Counted from the stretch's first letter, positions 42,359-51,103 are shown. The stretch is 52,222 bases of DNA from JAAYCT01 sp964499575 (GCA_964499575.1 CAZCLK010000010.1:1-52222), one strand, 5' to 3'. Program-made: numbers and translations. The notes: generated by a model from the sequence alone, not told the origin.

Positions 42359-44971
42359 ATGGCGATGAAATTGGCTTTTTCAACACTCGGATGTCCGGAC
42401 TGGACCTGGAGCGAAATCTATTCCATGGCCTTTGATCTCGGTTATTCCGGGATCGAAATCCGGGGCCTCGGCGAGGAGATCATGGCTTCGCGAGCCGGTC
42501 CGTTCCTGCCCGGAGAAATCGACAACACCGTCAAAGAACTTCAGCGTCTCAAGTTGACGATTCCGTGTTTATCCTCAAACTGCGTCCTTTCCGCCCCGGG
42601 CGGCGCGGAGGCGGCACGAATTGAGATCGGTGAATATATCGAACTGGCGTCCCGGGTCGGGGCGGAATATATTCGTGTCCTTGCGGATGCTCATCCCGCT
42701 CCGGAGACTGAGGCGGACGATTCTGCCGTCGCGTCGATCCTGAAGGAGCTTGCTCCGGCGGCCGAAGCCAAAAGGGTTACTTTATTGGTCGAAACCAACG
42801 GAGTCTATGCCGACACCAAGCGACTGGCTAAACTTCTTCAGACCGTCGGGAGCCCCTATATCCGCGCATTATGGGACATTCACCACCCGTTCCGTTTCTT
42901 CGGTGAAAAACCAGAGGAAACGTGGAACAATCTCGGAGAACAGATCCGTTACATTCATTTGAAGGACTCGGTCGTCGAGAAAGGCAAGGTAAGTTATCGC
43001 CTTCCCGGCAACGGAGACCTGCCTTTGCCGGAGGTGTTTTCTCTTCTGCGCGAAAAGGCTTATGACGGCTACATCTCGCTGGAGTGGGTGAAACGCTGGT
43101 CGACCGAGATCGAGGACCCCGCGATTGTTTTCCCCTTCTTTGTACACTACGTCCGTCAATGGGAAAAATCGAGCCTCGAGGAGCGTTTGGCGGAGGGCGC
43201 GGGGGAGAAGCTTCCGCCGATTCCGTCGGTACCGCCGGAAGATGTAAACGAAGAGGTCCCCGCGATCAGTTGCTTCGTGAGGAGGGAAGACGGCGAGCGG
43301 CTTTTCGAGAAGGACATCCTGATCGATATGACCTTCGGCGCGCTCCTGGATGAGGTCGCGACACGGTTTCCGGATCAGTGCGCGTTTGCGTATACCACAA
43401 GAAATTACTCCCGTTCTTACGCGCAGTTTCGCGATGAGGTCGACCGGGTCGCGCGGATGTTTATCGCGATGGGCGTGATGAAGGGCGACCATATCGCGAT
43501 CTGGGCGACGAATTATCCGCAGTGGTTTCTGACCTTCTGGGCCGCGGTCCGAATGGGCGCCGTTCTTGTAACGGTCAATACGTCCTATAAGATCCACGAA
43601 GCCGAATATCTCCTGCGCCAATCGGATACGCAAACACTGGTCATGATCGACGGGTATAAGGACTCGGATTACGTCGGAATCCTTCACGAGATCTGCCCGG
43701 AACTTAAGGACTCTGTGCCCGGAAAACTCAATTCCGAGCGCCTACCGGTCTTAAAAAACGTCATCACGATCGATTCGAGACAGCCCGGCTGTTATTTCTG
43801 GGACGACGCGATGGGGCTGGCCGACAGTGTTCCGGTATCGACCCTTATGGAAATGGCCGCGGACACAAAGCCCGACGAGGTCTGTAATATGCAGTACACG
43901 TCCGGAACGACGGGTTTTCCGAAGGGCGTTATGCTGACGCATCATAATGTCGTCAATAACGGCAAATGTATCGGCGACTGCATGGACTTTACGACGGCGG
44001 ATCGGCTTCTTATTCAGGTCCCGATGTTTCACTGTTTCGGAATGGTCCTGGCGATGACGGCCGCGATTACGCACGGAACGACGATGGTGCCGGTCGAGTA
44101 TTTTCAACCGGCGAAGACACTGGCGGCGATCAATCTTCGAAAAATCACCGCGATGCACGGAGTGCCGACGATGTTCATCGCGCTTCTGGAACATCCGGAT
44201 TTCACCGCGACCGATTTTTCGTACATGAGGACGGGAATCATGGCCGGATCGCCTTGCCCTGTGCCGGTTATGGAGGCCGTTCTTGAAAAGATGAACATGA
44301 ACGATATTACGATCGTTTTCGGGCAGACGGAGAGTTCGCCGGGCTGTACGCAGAGCCGCGTCGGCGATCCGATCGAAGTCCGTGTGTCAACGGTCGGCCG
44401 GCCGCTCCCCGGAGTGGAATGCAAGATCGTCGATCCCGCGACCAATCAGGACCTTCCGGACAATGTTCCGGGCGAGTTTGTCGCACGCGGCTACAACATC
44501 ATGAAGGGCTACTACAAAATGCCCGAGGCGACCAAGGCCGCGATCGACGAGGGCGGATGGCTCCATACGGGCGATCTCGCGCTAAGGACGCCGGAAGGGA
44601 ATTATAAGATCACCGGCCGGATCAAGGATATGATTATCCGCGGCGGCGAGAATATTTACCCCAAGGAGATCGAGGATTTTCTCTACACCCACCCGAAGGT
44701 CCGGGACGTTCAGGTGATCGGAGTGCCGGATCGCACGTACGGCGAGGCGATCATGGCCTGCGTCATCCTGAAAGAGGGCGTGACCGCGACGGAGGAGGAG
44801 CTCAAGGAGTACGTCCGGTCGCACATGGCGAAACACAAGACGCCGAAGTACATCTCTTTCGTTCATGATTTTCCGATGAATGCCGCGGGGAAGATACTCA
44901 AGTACAAGATGCGCGAAGATGCGGTCAAGCTTCTGGGACTCGAGGCGGAGGCGAACATCGAGACCGCCTAG
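42359..44971 (+). CDS. TIM-barrel epimerase-like / acyl-CoA synthetase fusion
   Basis: An 870-residue two-enzyme protein. Residues about 1-270 form a sugar-phosphate isomerase/epimerase-like TIM barrel (AP endonuclease 2 superfamily), with metal-ligand candidates in LVETNGVY, LWDIHHPF, YIHLKDS and ISLEWVKR. Residues about 320-860 form an AMP-forming acyl-CoA synthetase: YTSGTTGFPKGVMLTHHN binds ATP, FGQTESSPG, GWLHTGDLA, GRIKDMIIRGGENIYP and the Lys-bearing AAGKILK are in order. Both parts look complete and joined by a Pro/Glu-rich linker (about 275-320). The start follows GGGAGG. Substrates are unknown; a short or medium-chain acid is plausible for the synthetase. Confidence 0.93.
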   Translation: MAMKLAFSTLGCPDWTWSEIYSMAFDLGYSGIEIRGLGEEIMASRAGPFLPGEIDNTVKELQRLKLTIPCLSSNCVLSAPGGAEAARIEIGEYIELASRVGAEYIRVLADAHPAPETEADDSAVASILKELAPAAEAKRVTLLVETNGVYADTKRLAKLLQTVGSPYIRALWDIHHPFRFFGEKPEETWNNLGEQIRYIHLKDSVVEKGKVSYRLPGNGDLPLPEVFSLLREKAYDGYISLEWVKRWSTEIEDPAIVFPFFVHYVRQWEKSSLEERLAEGAGEKLPPIPSVPPEDVNEEVPAISCFVRREDGERLFEKDILIDMTFGALLDEVATRFPDQCAFAYTTRNYSRSYAQFRDEVDRVARMFIAMGVMKGDHIAIWATNYPQWFLTFWAAVRMGAVLVTVNTSYKIHEAEYLLRQSDTQTLVMIDGYKDSDYVGILHEICPELKDSVPGKLNSERLPVLKNVITIDSRQPGCYFWDDAMGLADSVPVSTLMEMAADTKPDEVCNMQYTSGTTGFPKGVMLTHHNVVNNGKCIGDCMDFTTADRLLIQVPMFHCFGMVLAMTAAITHGTTMVPVEYFQPAKTLAAINLRKITAMHGVPTMFIALLEHPDFTATDFSYMRTGIMAGSPCPVPVMEAVLEKMNMNDITIVFGQTESSPGCTQSRVGDPIEVRVSTVGRPLPGVECKIVDPATNQDLPDNVPGEFVARGYNIMKGYYKMPEATKAAIDEGGWLHTGDLALRTPEGNYKITGRIKDMIIRGGENIYPKEIEDFLYTHPKVRDVQVIGVPDRTYGEAIMACVILKEGVTATEEELKEYVRSHMAKHKTPKYISFVHDFPMNAAGKILKYKMREDAVKLLGLEAEANIETA

Positions 44972-45008
44972 AAAACGAAGCGCCCGGGGTGAGTCAAGGT
45001 ATAGAAGA

Positions 45009-45035
45009 GGAGCAGGTCACGGAAGTACCTGCTCC
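45009..45035. terminator. Hairpin between the acyl-CoA synthetase and VanY genes
   Basis: GGAGCAGGT and ACCTGCTCC form a perfect 9-bp stem with a 9-nt loop, overlapping the last codons of the VanY gene. T-runs are short on both strands. Confidence 0.45.
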
Positions 45036-46066
45036 TTTCCGTAGTATTCCTCGAGCGTCAGATCGCCCTCGTAAAGCGCGGTCGCGAGGTCGACGCCGAC
45101 ATAGCGAAAGTGCCAGGCTTCAAAATCATATCCGGTGATGTTTCCCTTTCCGGCCGGATACCGGAGGATGAATCCGTACTCGTGGGCGTGGTCGGTCATC
45201 CAGGCACCGGCGGTCGTATTCAGAAAATTACTGCTGATGTCGCTGTCGTTGATCTCTTTGATATCCAGAGCGAGACCGACGTTGTGTTCCGAGCGTCCCG
45301 CATAGGCGTATTTGGAGACAACTCTTTTCATCGTGAAGCCGGCGACGTTATCGTTAACCTTCTTGATCGCCCCCTCGAAAAGGTCGATGCGCTGTTGAAA
45401 TGTGCTGTAACCGGCCGTCAGGTACAGCGTCTTTCCGGTATCCTCGTAACATGCCGCTCGCATCAGATCCCAGGCCGCATTGGCCTCGGGGCGCAGCTTT
45501 TGGTTGCTTGACGATGCCGCGGGGACAAGTTCGGGGACATAATCCCCGGAGACCGCGTAATACTTATTGATCAGTACCGTCAGATCGTCGGGGTCGGATA
45601 CGATCTCATACTCGACCGTTCGCGGATCGACATAACCGTCGTACCACACCGGACCGGTCGGAGTCGGGGAAAGCGTAGTCTCTTGCGTTATGACGGCACT
45701 CGAAGAAGATGTCGTCCCGGAAGGCGTCGACTCCGCGATCGTCGTTTCGGCAGGCGTCGAATCCGCCGCCGAAGACCCGGCAGTCGTTGTAAGCACCGGA
45801 TCGGCAGTGGTTGCCGATCCCGCGGAAAAAAGGGTTTCGGTTGTCGGGACCATCCCGGTCGTTCCGGCGGTCGCCGGGAGATCAGCGCCGGAAGACGGGG
45901 CTTGAGCCGCGGGATCAAAGGACAGATCGGGTTTCGGTTTTCGGGAAGAAAGATAGATGCCCGCAACGGCGCTAATCACCGCAATCAAAAGGACTACGGC
46001 AATGCCGGCCAATACCTCGGTAAGGTGACGCCGGATAAACCGTTGAATGACGGATTGCTTACTCAT
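45017..46066 (-). CDS. VanY-type D-Ala-D-Ala carboxypeptidase, membrane-anchored
   Basis: A 349-residue protein. A single N-terminal membrane helix (about 18-42) anchors it outside the cell, then a Thr/Ser-rich linker (about 55-135) leads to a peptidase M15B domain (about 185-345). Zinc and catalytic residues are SEHNVGLALD and EAWHFRYVG, both complete. It should trim the terminal D-Ala from peptidoglycan stem peptides. I chose the ATG at 46066; the open frame extends upstream through the paralogue but lacks coding sense there. The start overlaps the end of the upstream paralogue by 8 nt. Confidence 0.92.
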   Translation of the reverse strand: MSKQSVIQRFIRRHLTEVLAGIAVVLLIAVISAVAGIYLSSRKPKPDLSFDPAAQAPSSGADLPATAGTTGMVPTTETLFSAGSATTADPVLTTTAGSSAADSTPAETTIAESTPSGTTSSSSAVITQETTLSPTPTGPVWYDGYVDPRTVEYEIVSDPDDLTVLINKYYAVSGDYVPELVPAASSSNQKLRPEANAAWDLMRAACYEDTGKTLYLTAGYSTFQQRIDLFEGAIKKVNDNVAGFTMKRVVSKYAYAGRSEHNVGLALDIKEINDSDISSNFLNTTAGAWMTDHAHEYGFILRYPAGKGNITGYDFEAWHFRYVGVDLATALYEGDLTLEEYYGKEQVLP

Positions 46067-46949
46067 TTGTCGCGGGCAGGATTTGCTCCTTGCCGTAATA
46101 CTCCTCGAGCGTCTGTTCCGTTTCATAAAGTTCGGTGGCCAGATCGACTCCGACATAACGGTAGTGCCAGGCTTCGTAACCGTACCCGGTGATACTGCCC
46201 TTTTCGCGCGGGTAACGAAGAATAAAGCCGTATTCGTGTCCGTGTTCCGCGACCCATTGCCCTGCGGTCGTTTCGGCAAAGCCGTCGCGGATCTCGGGAT
46301 CCGAAGCGATGTTGATGTCGAGCGCCAATCCCAGCGGATGCTCCGAACGGCCTTGATACGCGTTTTTCTGGACCGCAAAAGCAAGTCCGTTTCGTTCAAT
46401 CCCGTTCGAAAAACTATACGCCTGGGTATCGTACGATCGATATCCGGATACCAAATACAGATTCTGTTCGCATTCCTCAAGGCAGGCCGTATGCATCAGA
46501 TCCCACGCGTCGGAGGCTTCCTTGCGAAGCTGCTGACCGGCGGAGTGATTGGCGGCGACGAGCTCGGGTACATAGTCCTCGGGCATCGCATAATATTTGT
46601 TGACCAAAACGGTGATGTCCTCCGGATTCGGTACGACTTCCGCCCGGACCGTGCGCGGATCCACAAATCCGTCATACCAAACCGGCTCGTCGGTCTGCGG
46701 TTCGATATACATCGGGATCGGTGTCGGAGACGGAGACGGAGTCGGAGTCGGAGTCGGCGAGGGGGACGGGGTCGGAGTCGGCGTTACGGTCGGGGTCGGC
46801 GTTACGGTCGGAACCAGACTCTCCTGACCGACCGACGGAGGAACCGGAACGGAAGATGCCGGGGACTGCCGGTTATAAACGCAGGCGGAAAGAAAAAGTG
46901 CGGAAATCAGCAAAACGAAAGCGAGAAGTATATTATGTCTTGTGTGCAT
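46059..46949 (-). CDS. VanY-type D-Ala-D-Ala carboxypeptidase, lipoprotein
   Basis: A 296-residue lipoprotein paralogue of the next gene. The signal peptide ends in LSAC, and a Pro/Thr/Ser linker (about 45-82) precedes the M15B domain. The active-site motifs SEHPLGLALD and EAWHYRYVG are complete. Both genes share the segment WYDG(F/Y)VDPRTV before the domain and the C-terminal EEYYGKEQ(I/V)LP, so they arose by tandem duplication and differ mainly in anchor and linker. Confidence 0.92.
   Translation of the reverse strand: MHTRHNILLAFVLLISALFLSACVYNRQSPASSVPVPPSVGQESLVPTVTPTPTVTPTPTPSPSPTPTPTPSPSPTPIPMYIEPQTDEPVWYDGFVDPRTVRAEVVPNPEDITVLVNKYYAMPEDYVPELVAANHSAGQQLRKEASDAWDLMHTACLEECEQNLYLVSGYRSYDTQAYSFSNGIERNGLAFAVQKNAYQGRSEHPLGLALDINIASDPEIRDGFAETTAGQWVAEHGHEYGFILRYPREKGSITGYGYEAWHYRYVGVDLATELYETEQTLEEYYGKEQILPATNE
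46735..46815 (-). repeat. Simple repeats encoding the Pro/Thr/Ser linker
   Basis: On the plus strand GGAGTCGGAGTCGG-type hexamers recur; on the coding strand they give alternating TP/SP residues. The tract is prone to length change. Confidence 0.75.
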
Positions 46950-47033
46950 GCGGGCTCCATTTCAAAGGGACTGGTTTTCAAATCATAAGATAGTATACTT
47001 CATCAGGGCTTCTTTTCCAATATCGGGAAACGA

Positions 47034-47062
47034 TTGACAGCGCATCCTTCCATGCATATAAT
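47034..47062 (+). promoter_or_regulatory. Consensus promoter of ribU
   Basis: Perfect TTGACA and TATAAT with a 17-bp spacer, starting transcription just before the riboswitch. Confidence 0.8.
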
Positions 47063-47070
47063 CAAGACAG

Positions 47071-47186
47071 CTTCGGGGCGGGGTGCGATTCCCCACCGGC
47101 GGTGAAGCGACAATGTCGACGAGCCCGCAAGCGTTTGCTGAACCGGTCAGAATCCGGTGCCGACGGTACAGTCCGGATGAAAGAAG
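47071..47186 (+). ncRNA. FMN riboswitch (RFN element)
   Basis: The leader carries the conserved RFN blocks: a GGGGCGGGGTGCGATTCCCC start, ACCGGCGGT, GAGCCCGC, GAACCGGTCAGAATCCGGTG, CCGACGGTACAGTCCGGATG and AAGAAG. When FMN binds, the downstream terminator hairpin at 47233-47262 should form and stop ribU transcription. The element controls riboflavin uptake here, not synthesis. Confidence 0.96.
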
Positions 47187-47232
47187 TACATACGGCGGAT
47201 TGCGGTGCGGCGATCCCCGACCTTCTTATAAT

Positions 47233-47262
47233 CTCTCCCGAAGTGTTACGGGGGAGTTTTTT
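47233..47262 (+). terminator. Riboswitch-controlled terminator
   Basis: CTCTCCCG and CGGGGGAG pair over 8 bp (one G-T), followed by six T residues. It lies between the aptamer and the ribU ribosome binding site. Confidence 0.85.
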
Positions 47263-47278
47263 ATTGGGAGGGAAGAAG

Positions 47279-47983
47279 ATGGATAAGCAAATGGATAACC
47301 TGAACACAGTGCCGTCGAACACAAGGACGAAGAACGCGAAAATGAACAGAAAACTGGCCGTTTTGGCGATGCTTACGTCTATGGCCGTGACTCTGCGGAT
47401 CCTTGAGACAGCCTTACCGCTAATGCCGGATTTTCTCAAATTGGATTTGAGCGAAATCCCGGTATTGATCGGGGCGTTTGCATACGGACCGATCGGTGCA
47501 GTTATGATGGAACTGGTCAAGAATCTGATCGTCTGGCCTTCCTCACATTCGTCCGGAGTCGGTGAAATCGCCAACTTCATCGCCGGAGCTTTTTTTGCGG
47601 GGAGCGCCGGGCTGCTGTACCAATTCCTGAAGACACGGAGGGGAGCGTTAATATCGATGATCGTCGGGACTCTGGTGATGACCGTCGGTACGTCATTATT
47701 TAACTATTACGTTCTGCTTAATCTGTATGTGACCGTCGCCGGTTATCCCTGGCCGGCGATTTTAGAAATGGCCGCAAAGGCCAATCCGATGGTCACGGAC
47801 AAGGAAACATTGATTTTATGGGCATTTATACCATTCAATCTGTTTAAGGGAACTTTGGTATCCGTATTGACATTCCTCATTTATAAGCCGATTTCCAAGC
47901 TGATCCACAGTGAGCCCGGAGAATCGATCAACAAAGCCGCTTGCAAGGATTCGGATGAGAGCAGGATGCGCTGGTACGAATAA
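47279..47983 (+). CDS. ribU: Riboflavin ECF transporter S component
   Basis: A 234-residue membrane protein with about six helices, the substrate-binding subunit of an energy-coupling-factor transporter for riboflavin. KLDLSEIPVLIGAFAYGP and MELVKNLI are characteristic of RibU-type proteins. The FMN riboswitch directly upstream confirms the vitamin. The ATPase and T subunits (ecfA, ecfT) must be encoded elsewhere. The ATG at 47279 follows GGGAGGG; longer in-frame starts lie within the riboswitch and are not credible. Confidence 0.95.
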   Translation: MDKQMDNLNTVPSNTRTKNAKMNRKLAVLAMLTSMAVTLRILETALPLMPDFLKLDLSEIPVLIGAFAYGPIGAVMMELVKNLIVWPSSHSSGVGEIANFIAGAFFAGSAGLLYQFLKTRRGALISMIVGTLVMTVGTSLFNYYVLLNLYVTVAGYPWPAILEMAAKANPMVTDKETLILWAFIPFNLFKGTLVSVLTFLIYKPISKLIHSEPGESINKAACKDSDESRMRWYE

Positions 47984-48108
47984 AGCCTCCGATTGTAATC
48001 ATTTGATCCCGGTGTGACGCTTTCCGCAAAAGGGAGTCTTTTTCGCTGATCGTGATCGGGCGGGCTGCTGCCTTGCCGCGAAAATCAGCGGGCATCCTTC
48101 TCCGGGCT

Positions 48109-48309
48109 TTATCCGCGCGCTTTATTACAGGCCGATTCTTCCTTCGATTTCATCTTCGTGTCGCAGGCATAAGAACAGGAACTGCAGGCTCCGCTACATC
48201 CTGAGGATTTGCGCTTGCGTGAATCCCGAAAAGATAAATAAAGCACCAGAACGACCAGAAGGCCGACTGCCGCAATGATGGTATAGTCCAGCCAGAAAAG
48301 ATTACCCAT
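48109..48309 (-). CDS. Cys-rich small membrane protein (FeoB-associated-like)
   Basis: A 66-residue protein with one membrane helix (about 8-27), a basic stretch and a Cys cluster (CSGACSSCSYAC) in the cytoplasmic half. This resembles the FeoB-associated Cys-rich membrane proteins, which sit near ferrous iron transporters. No feoA or feoB is in this window, so the function is open. The start follows GGAGG on the minus strand. Confidence 0.65.
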   Translation of the reverse strand: MGNLFWLDYTIIAAVGLLVVLVLYLSFRDSRKRKSSGCSGACSSCSYACDTKMKSKEESACNKARG

Positions 48310-48419
48310 CAGAAAACCTCCTTCGGCGTATTGGTTATGTTAGTCTTATATAACATTATACGCCTGCCGTTTGATGTAATCAATCGCTTGCAATGAGTAA
48401 TCTTTCGCATCTTTTTACC

Positions 48420-48451
48420 GGAAAAAGAAAAAGCCGGCCTTGCGGCCGGCT
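48420..48451 (-). terminator. Intrinsic terminator after padR
   Basis: On the minus strand AGCCGGCC-GCAA-GGCCGGCT forms a perfect 8-bp stem with a tight tetraloop, followed by TTTTTCTTTTTC. Confidence 0.9.
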
Positions 48452-48471
48452 GAAGCGCAAAAACATACGCA

Positions 48472-48810
48472 CTATTTTGCTTTGTACTTGAGCACCTTCA
48501 TCACTCCGGATGCCAGCCGCTCGTACTTCTCGATCTCCGTCTTGGCGTATTTTTTGCCCTGGTCGGTGATCTTGTAATAACGACGACGACGTTTCAGTCC
48601 GACCAGAACATCCTCTGAAGTGACGTGGCCGGCCGCTTCGAGCCGGTACAACGTGGTGTACAGAGCGCCCTCCGTCAATGAAATATCCCCTTCGCTTCTG
48701 CTTCGGATCAAACGGACGAACTGATACCCGTACTGATCGCCTTCCAAGAGCAGGTTCAAAGCGAGAATTTCGGTCAAGCCTCTTTTCAGAGTAACTAATG
48801 TATCATACAT
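48472..48810 (-). CDS. PadR-family transcriptional regulator
   Basis: A 112-residue winged-helix repressor. YGYQFVRLIRSRSEG and LTEGALYTTLYRLEAAGHV are the PadR signature, and GLKRRRRYYKITDQG is the wing. PadR proteins often control efflux pumps or envelope stress genes by autoregulation; no pump gene adjoins this one. A candidate operator lies in its upstream region. The start follows GGAGGATTTTCCC. Confidence 0.92.
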   Translation of the reverse strand: MYDTLVTLKRGLTEILALNLLLEGDQYGYQFVRLIRSRSEGDISLTEGALYTTLYRLEAAGHVTSEDVLVGLKRRRRYYKITDQGKKYAKTEIEKYERLASGVMKVLKYKAK

Positions 48811-48871
48811 GGGAAAATCCTCCTGATTATACTGTTTGATAAAGCCAACATAGTAATGCTATCATCATAAC

Positions 48872-48895
48872 CATAGAATAGCAAGAATATCTATG
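48872..48895. promoter_or_regulatory. Inverted repeat upstream of padR
   Basis: CATAGA and TCTATG flank a 12-bp spacer, about 60 bp upstream of the padR start. It could be a PadR operator, but it differs from the ATGT-N8-ACAT pattern known for PadR itself. Confidence 0.3.
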
Positions 48896-49032
48896 TGACA
48901 AAATGATGAAATGTCCCGATAATGACACAATTAAATGCAACATAACGACGTAATTTTACAATGCGATCCGGCGATCGAATGCGCTGTTATTGGGCAAAAG
49001 GCTGTGCCGGCTCCGCTTCGTCGAAAAGAAAA

Positions 49033-49065
49033 AGCCTGAGCATTGATCGCGTGATCGGGCAGGCT
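49033..49065 (-). terminator. Terminator after the SDR gene
   Basis: On the minus strand AGCCTG and CAGGCT pair, enclosing a GATC-ACGC-GATC hairpin, followed by TTTTTCTTTTCG. The stem overlaps the SDR stop codon. Confidence 0.6.
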
Positions 49066-49885
49066 ATCCGGAATGCGTCAGTCGCGTCGCCAAAAACATC
49101 AGAAAACGCGCCGGAAGAACCTTGGCGACGACATGAAACGCTTTCTGAGATAAACCGTACACCAGAAGGCCGCGCCCTTTTCGGGCGGCGCGGATCGCGC
49201 TTGCGGCGACCTTGTCCGGCCGGGCGACAAAGAATTTCTTGATTCCCGAAAATGAAGCGGTTGCCTTCCCCGTGGCATGAACCAGAAAATCGGTCGCGAC
49301 AGGCCCGGGACATACCGTCGTAGATGTAATGCGATGCGGTCGTAACTCTTCGTTGAGCGCTCTGGAAAAACTCACAAGGAATGCTTTGCTTGCCGCATAG
49401 GTCGCAAAGCCGGGCTGAGGCAGGAAGGCGGCGCTCGAAGCGATGTTCAGGATGCGCGGTGTAATACTATTGCCGGAATCCTTCGCCGTGCGGATCATAT
49501 GCGGAAGACAGATCGAGATCAGCTCGGCAGGGGCGGAACAGTTCAGGGAGATTATGTTCTTTTGGTCATCCCGTGTTTGAAGGAAAACCGGACCGACACG
49601 TCCGGCGCCGGCACAGTTTACCAGAAGCCCCACCTCCGGGTTTTCAATCGAAAGAGCAGATGAAACCGGTTCCAGCGAGCCCGGTGCGGTCAGATCCGAA
49701 ACAAAAATCCGAATTCGCCCGGGCGCCAATTCATTTCGCAGCGCCTCAAGACGCGCCGCATTTCTGGCGACCACCCAAATCTGATCGAACGGCGGACTGC
49801 CGAAGATGTCGTTTTTGAGTGTCAGGCACCGCAAAATCTCTTCGCCGATACCCGAAGAAGCCCCGGTTATGATCGCGATATTCAC
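49064..49885 (-). CDS. Short-chain dehydrogenase/reductase
   Basis: A 273-residue classical SDR. TGASSGIGEE binds the cofactor near the N-terminus, NCAGAG is the structural motif and the catalytic Ser and YxxxK lie in NIASSAAFL and YAASKAF. The C-terminal about 60 residues are hydrophobic, suggesting membrane contact, as in DltE- and YqjQ-type SDRs. The substrate is unknown. The start is 39 nt after the amidase stop on the same strand, so the two may be cotranscribed. Confidence 0.9.
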   Translation of the reverse strand: MNIAIITGASSGIGEEILRCLTLKNDIFGSPPFDQIWVVARNAARLEALRNELAPGRIRIFVSDLTAPGSLEPVSSALSIENPEVGLLVNCAGAGRVGPVFLQTRDDQKNIISLNCSAPAELISICLPHMIRTAKDSGNSITPRILNIASSAAFLPQPGFATYAASKAFLVSFSRALNEELRPHRITSTTVCPGPVATDFLVHATGKATASFSGIKKFFVARPDKVAASAIRAARKGRGLLVYGLSQKAFHVVAKVLPARFLMFLATRLTHSG

Positions 49886-49924
49886 TGTTATACCTCCGTT
49901 TTGAACGTTGATATGTCGGTCGGA

Positions 49925-51103
49925 TCAGGAGAATGCATTATTATAGTAATAAAGACAGCCCTGAGCGATTCCTTCGGCCATTTCCCGAATAACCCGGTCA
50001 TTCGTGAGTCGGTCGCGATCATCCGGACACGATACGAATGTCAGTTCGAGCATAACGGATGCCAGCCCGTGTTCCCGGAGCACGGCGAAATTATCCTCGA
50101 CCAGTTCGGGAACATTCGGCTCAAGTTCGGGTAACGCTTCCGTGACCGCGTCGTGCAGGTAACGCGAAAGCACGCGGTTGCGCTCCCATTCGCGACCCCA
50201 ATACCCCTCGCGGACTATGAAATCCGGGTTGGAATAATAGGGATCCTCGCGAATTAACCGTTCCTCGCTTTTAATAATCGAATCGTCGGTCACAAAATAC
50301 ATCTGGGTTCCGTGCAGGGATGAGTCGGAATTCCAATTGTTGTGGATCGACAGAAAGATCAGGTCATCAATCTCGTATTCAAGTTCCAGAAGCGCGATCA
50401 TATCCTCGCTGAAACCGCTTCCGAGCATCGCGCCCATACAGCCGGCCGAAATATCCTCGGAATTCACCCGGATAGCCTCTTCCATGCCCGTGCGCAGACG
50501 CGCTTCCTGATCCTCGGGCAGAGACCCCATCCCGATCTCCTCCGCGTGATCCAGTAAATAAAGATGAACCATCGCAGGCCGGGCATAAATCGAAATAAAG
50601 GAGTCGTCGGTCCGAAGCATGACGACCTCGGCACCGAGCGCTTCGAGCTCTTTTTGCGTTTCGAAGGCGATCGTGAGATTGAATTCTTTCTCCAGATAGC
50701 TCGGGTCGTCTTCCGGATAGACACAGCCGCAGTCATAGCCGCCGTGACCCGCGTCAAGAAAGACGGTCTTTCCCGAAAGCGGCAGGCTCCCGGAAGGTTC
50801 TGAGTCGTTTGCGACTGCGGAAGAGACGGTTGTACGCCCGGACCGCTCTGCGGCTATGGCCGGGTCGGGTGCGGAGCGCCGCCCGAGAAAATGAGCCGCC
50901 GTAACGCCTCCGGCCGAAACAAGTGCAAGGCATATCAAAAACAAAGCGATCAATGATCCCGACTGCTTCCCGATAGCGGCTCCGGATCCGGAGCGCTTTG
51001 CTTCAGGGCGTGTGCGCGGGTGTGCCGGTTTCTGCCGCACTCCCGGGCGTTTCGTTTCCGGGCGGCGCGGGGCCGAATTCATGGGTTGAGGCAATTTTCT
51101 CAT
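49925..51103 (-). CDS. N-acetylmuramoyl-L-alanine amidase (Amidase_3)
   Basis: A 392-residue membrane-anchored cell-wall hydrolase. The basic, Pro-rich cytoplasmic head (about 1-48) is followed by one membrane helix (about 49-73) and the zinc amidase domain (about 112-390). Metal and catalytic residues are H120 (FLDAGHGG), E138 or E140 (YLEKEFNL), H254 (LSIHNN) and E353 (MLELTFVS). About 60 extra residues are inserted between LRTDD and the second His compared with typical family members. It cleaves the bond between MurNAc and L-Ala. A 20-bp palindrome overlaps its promoter. Confidence 0.92.
   Translation of the reverse strand: MRKLPQPMNSAPRRPETKRPGVRQKPAHPRTRPEAKRSGSGAAIGKQSGSLIALFLICLALVSAGGVTAAHFLGRRSAPDPAIAAERSGRTTVSSAVANDSEPSGSLPLSGKTVFLDAGHGGYDCGCVYPEDDPSYLEKEFNLTIAFETQKELEALGAEVVMLRTDDSFISIYARPAMVHLYLLDHAEEIGMGSLPEDQEARLRTGMEEAIRVNSEDISAGCMGAMLGSGFSEDMIALLELEYEIDDLIFLSIHNNWNSDSSLHGTQMYFVTDDSIIKSEERLIREDPYYSNPDFIVREGYWGREWERNRVLSRYLHDAVTEALPELEPNVPELVEDNFAVLREHGLASVMLELTFVSCPDDRDRLTNDRVIREMAEGIAQGCLYYYNNAFS

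Noticed and set aside
46597..46827. A Gly/Val-rich plus-strand open frame in the VanY lipoprotein region
   Set aside because: It is the complement of the TP/SP repeat tract and has no start signal.
45017..46949. A vancomycin-resistance locus
   Set aside because: Only VanY-type peptidases are present; there is no ligase, dehydrogenase, VanX or two-component system nearby.
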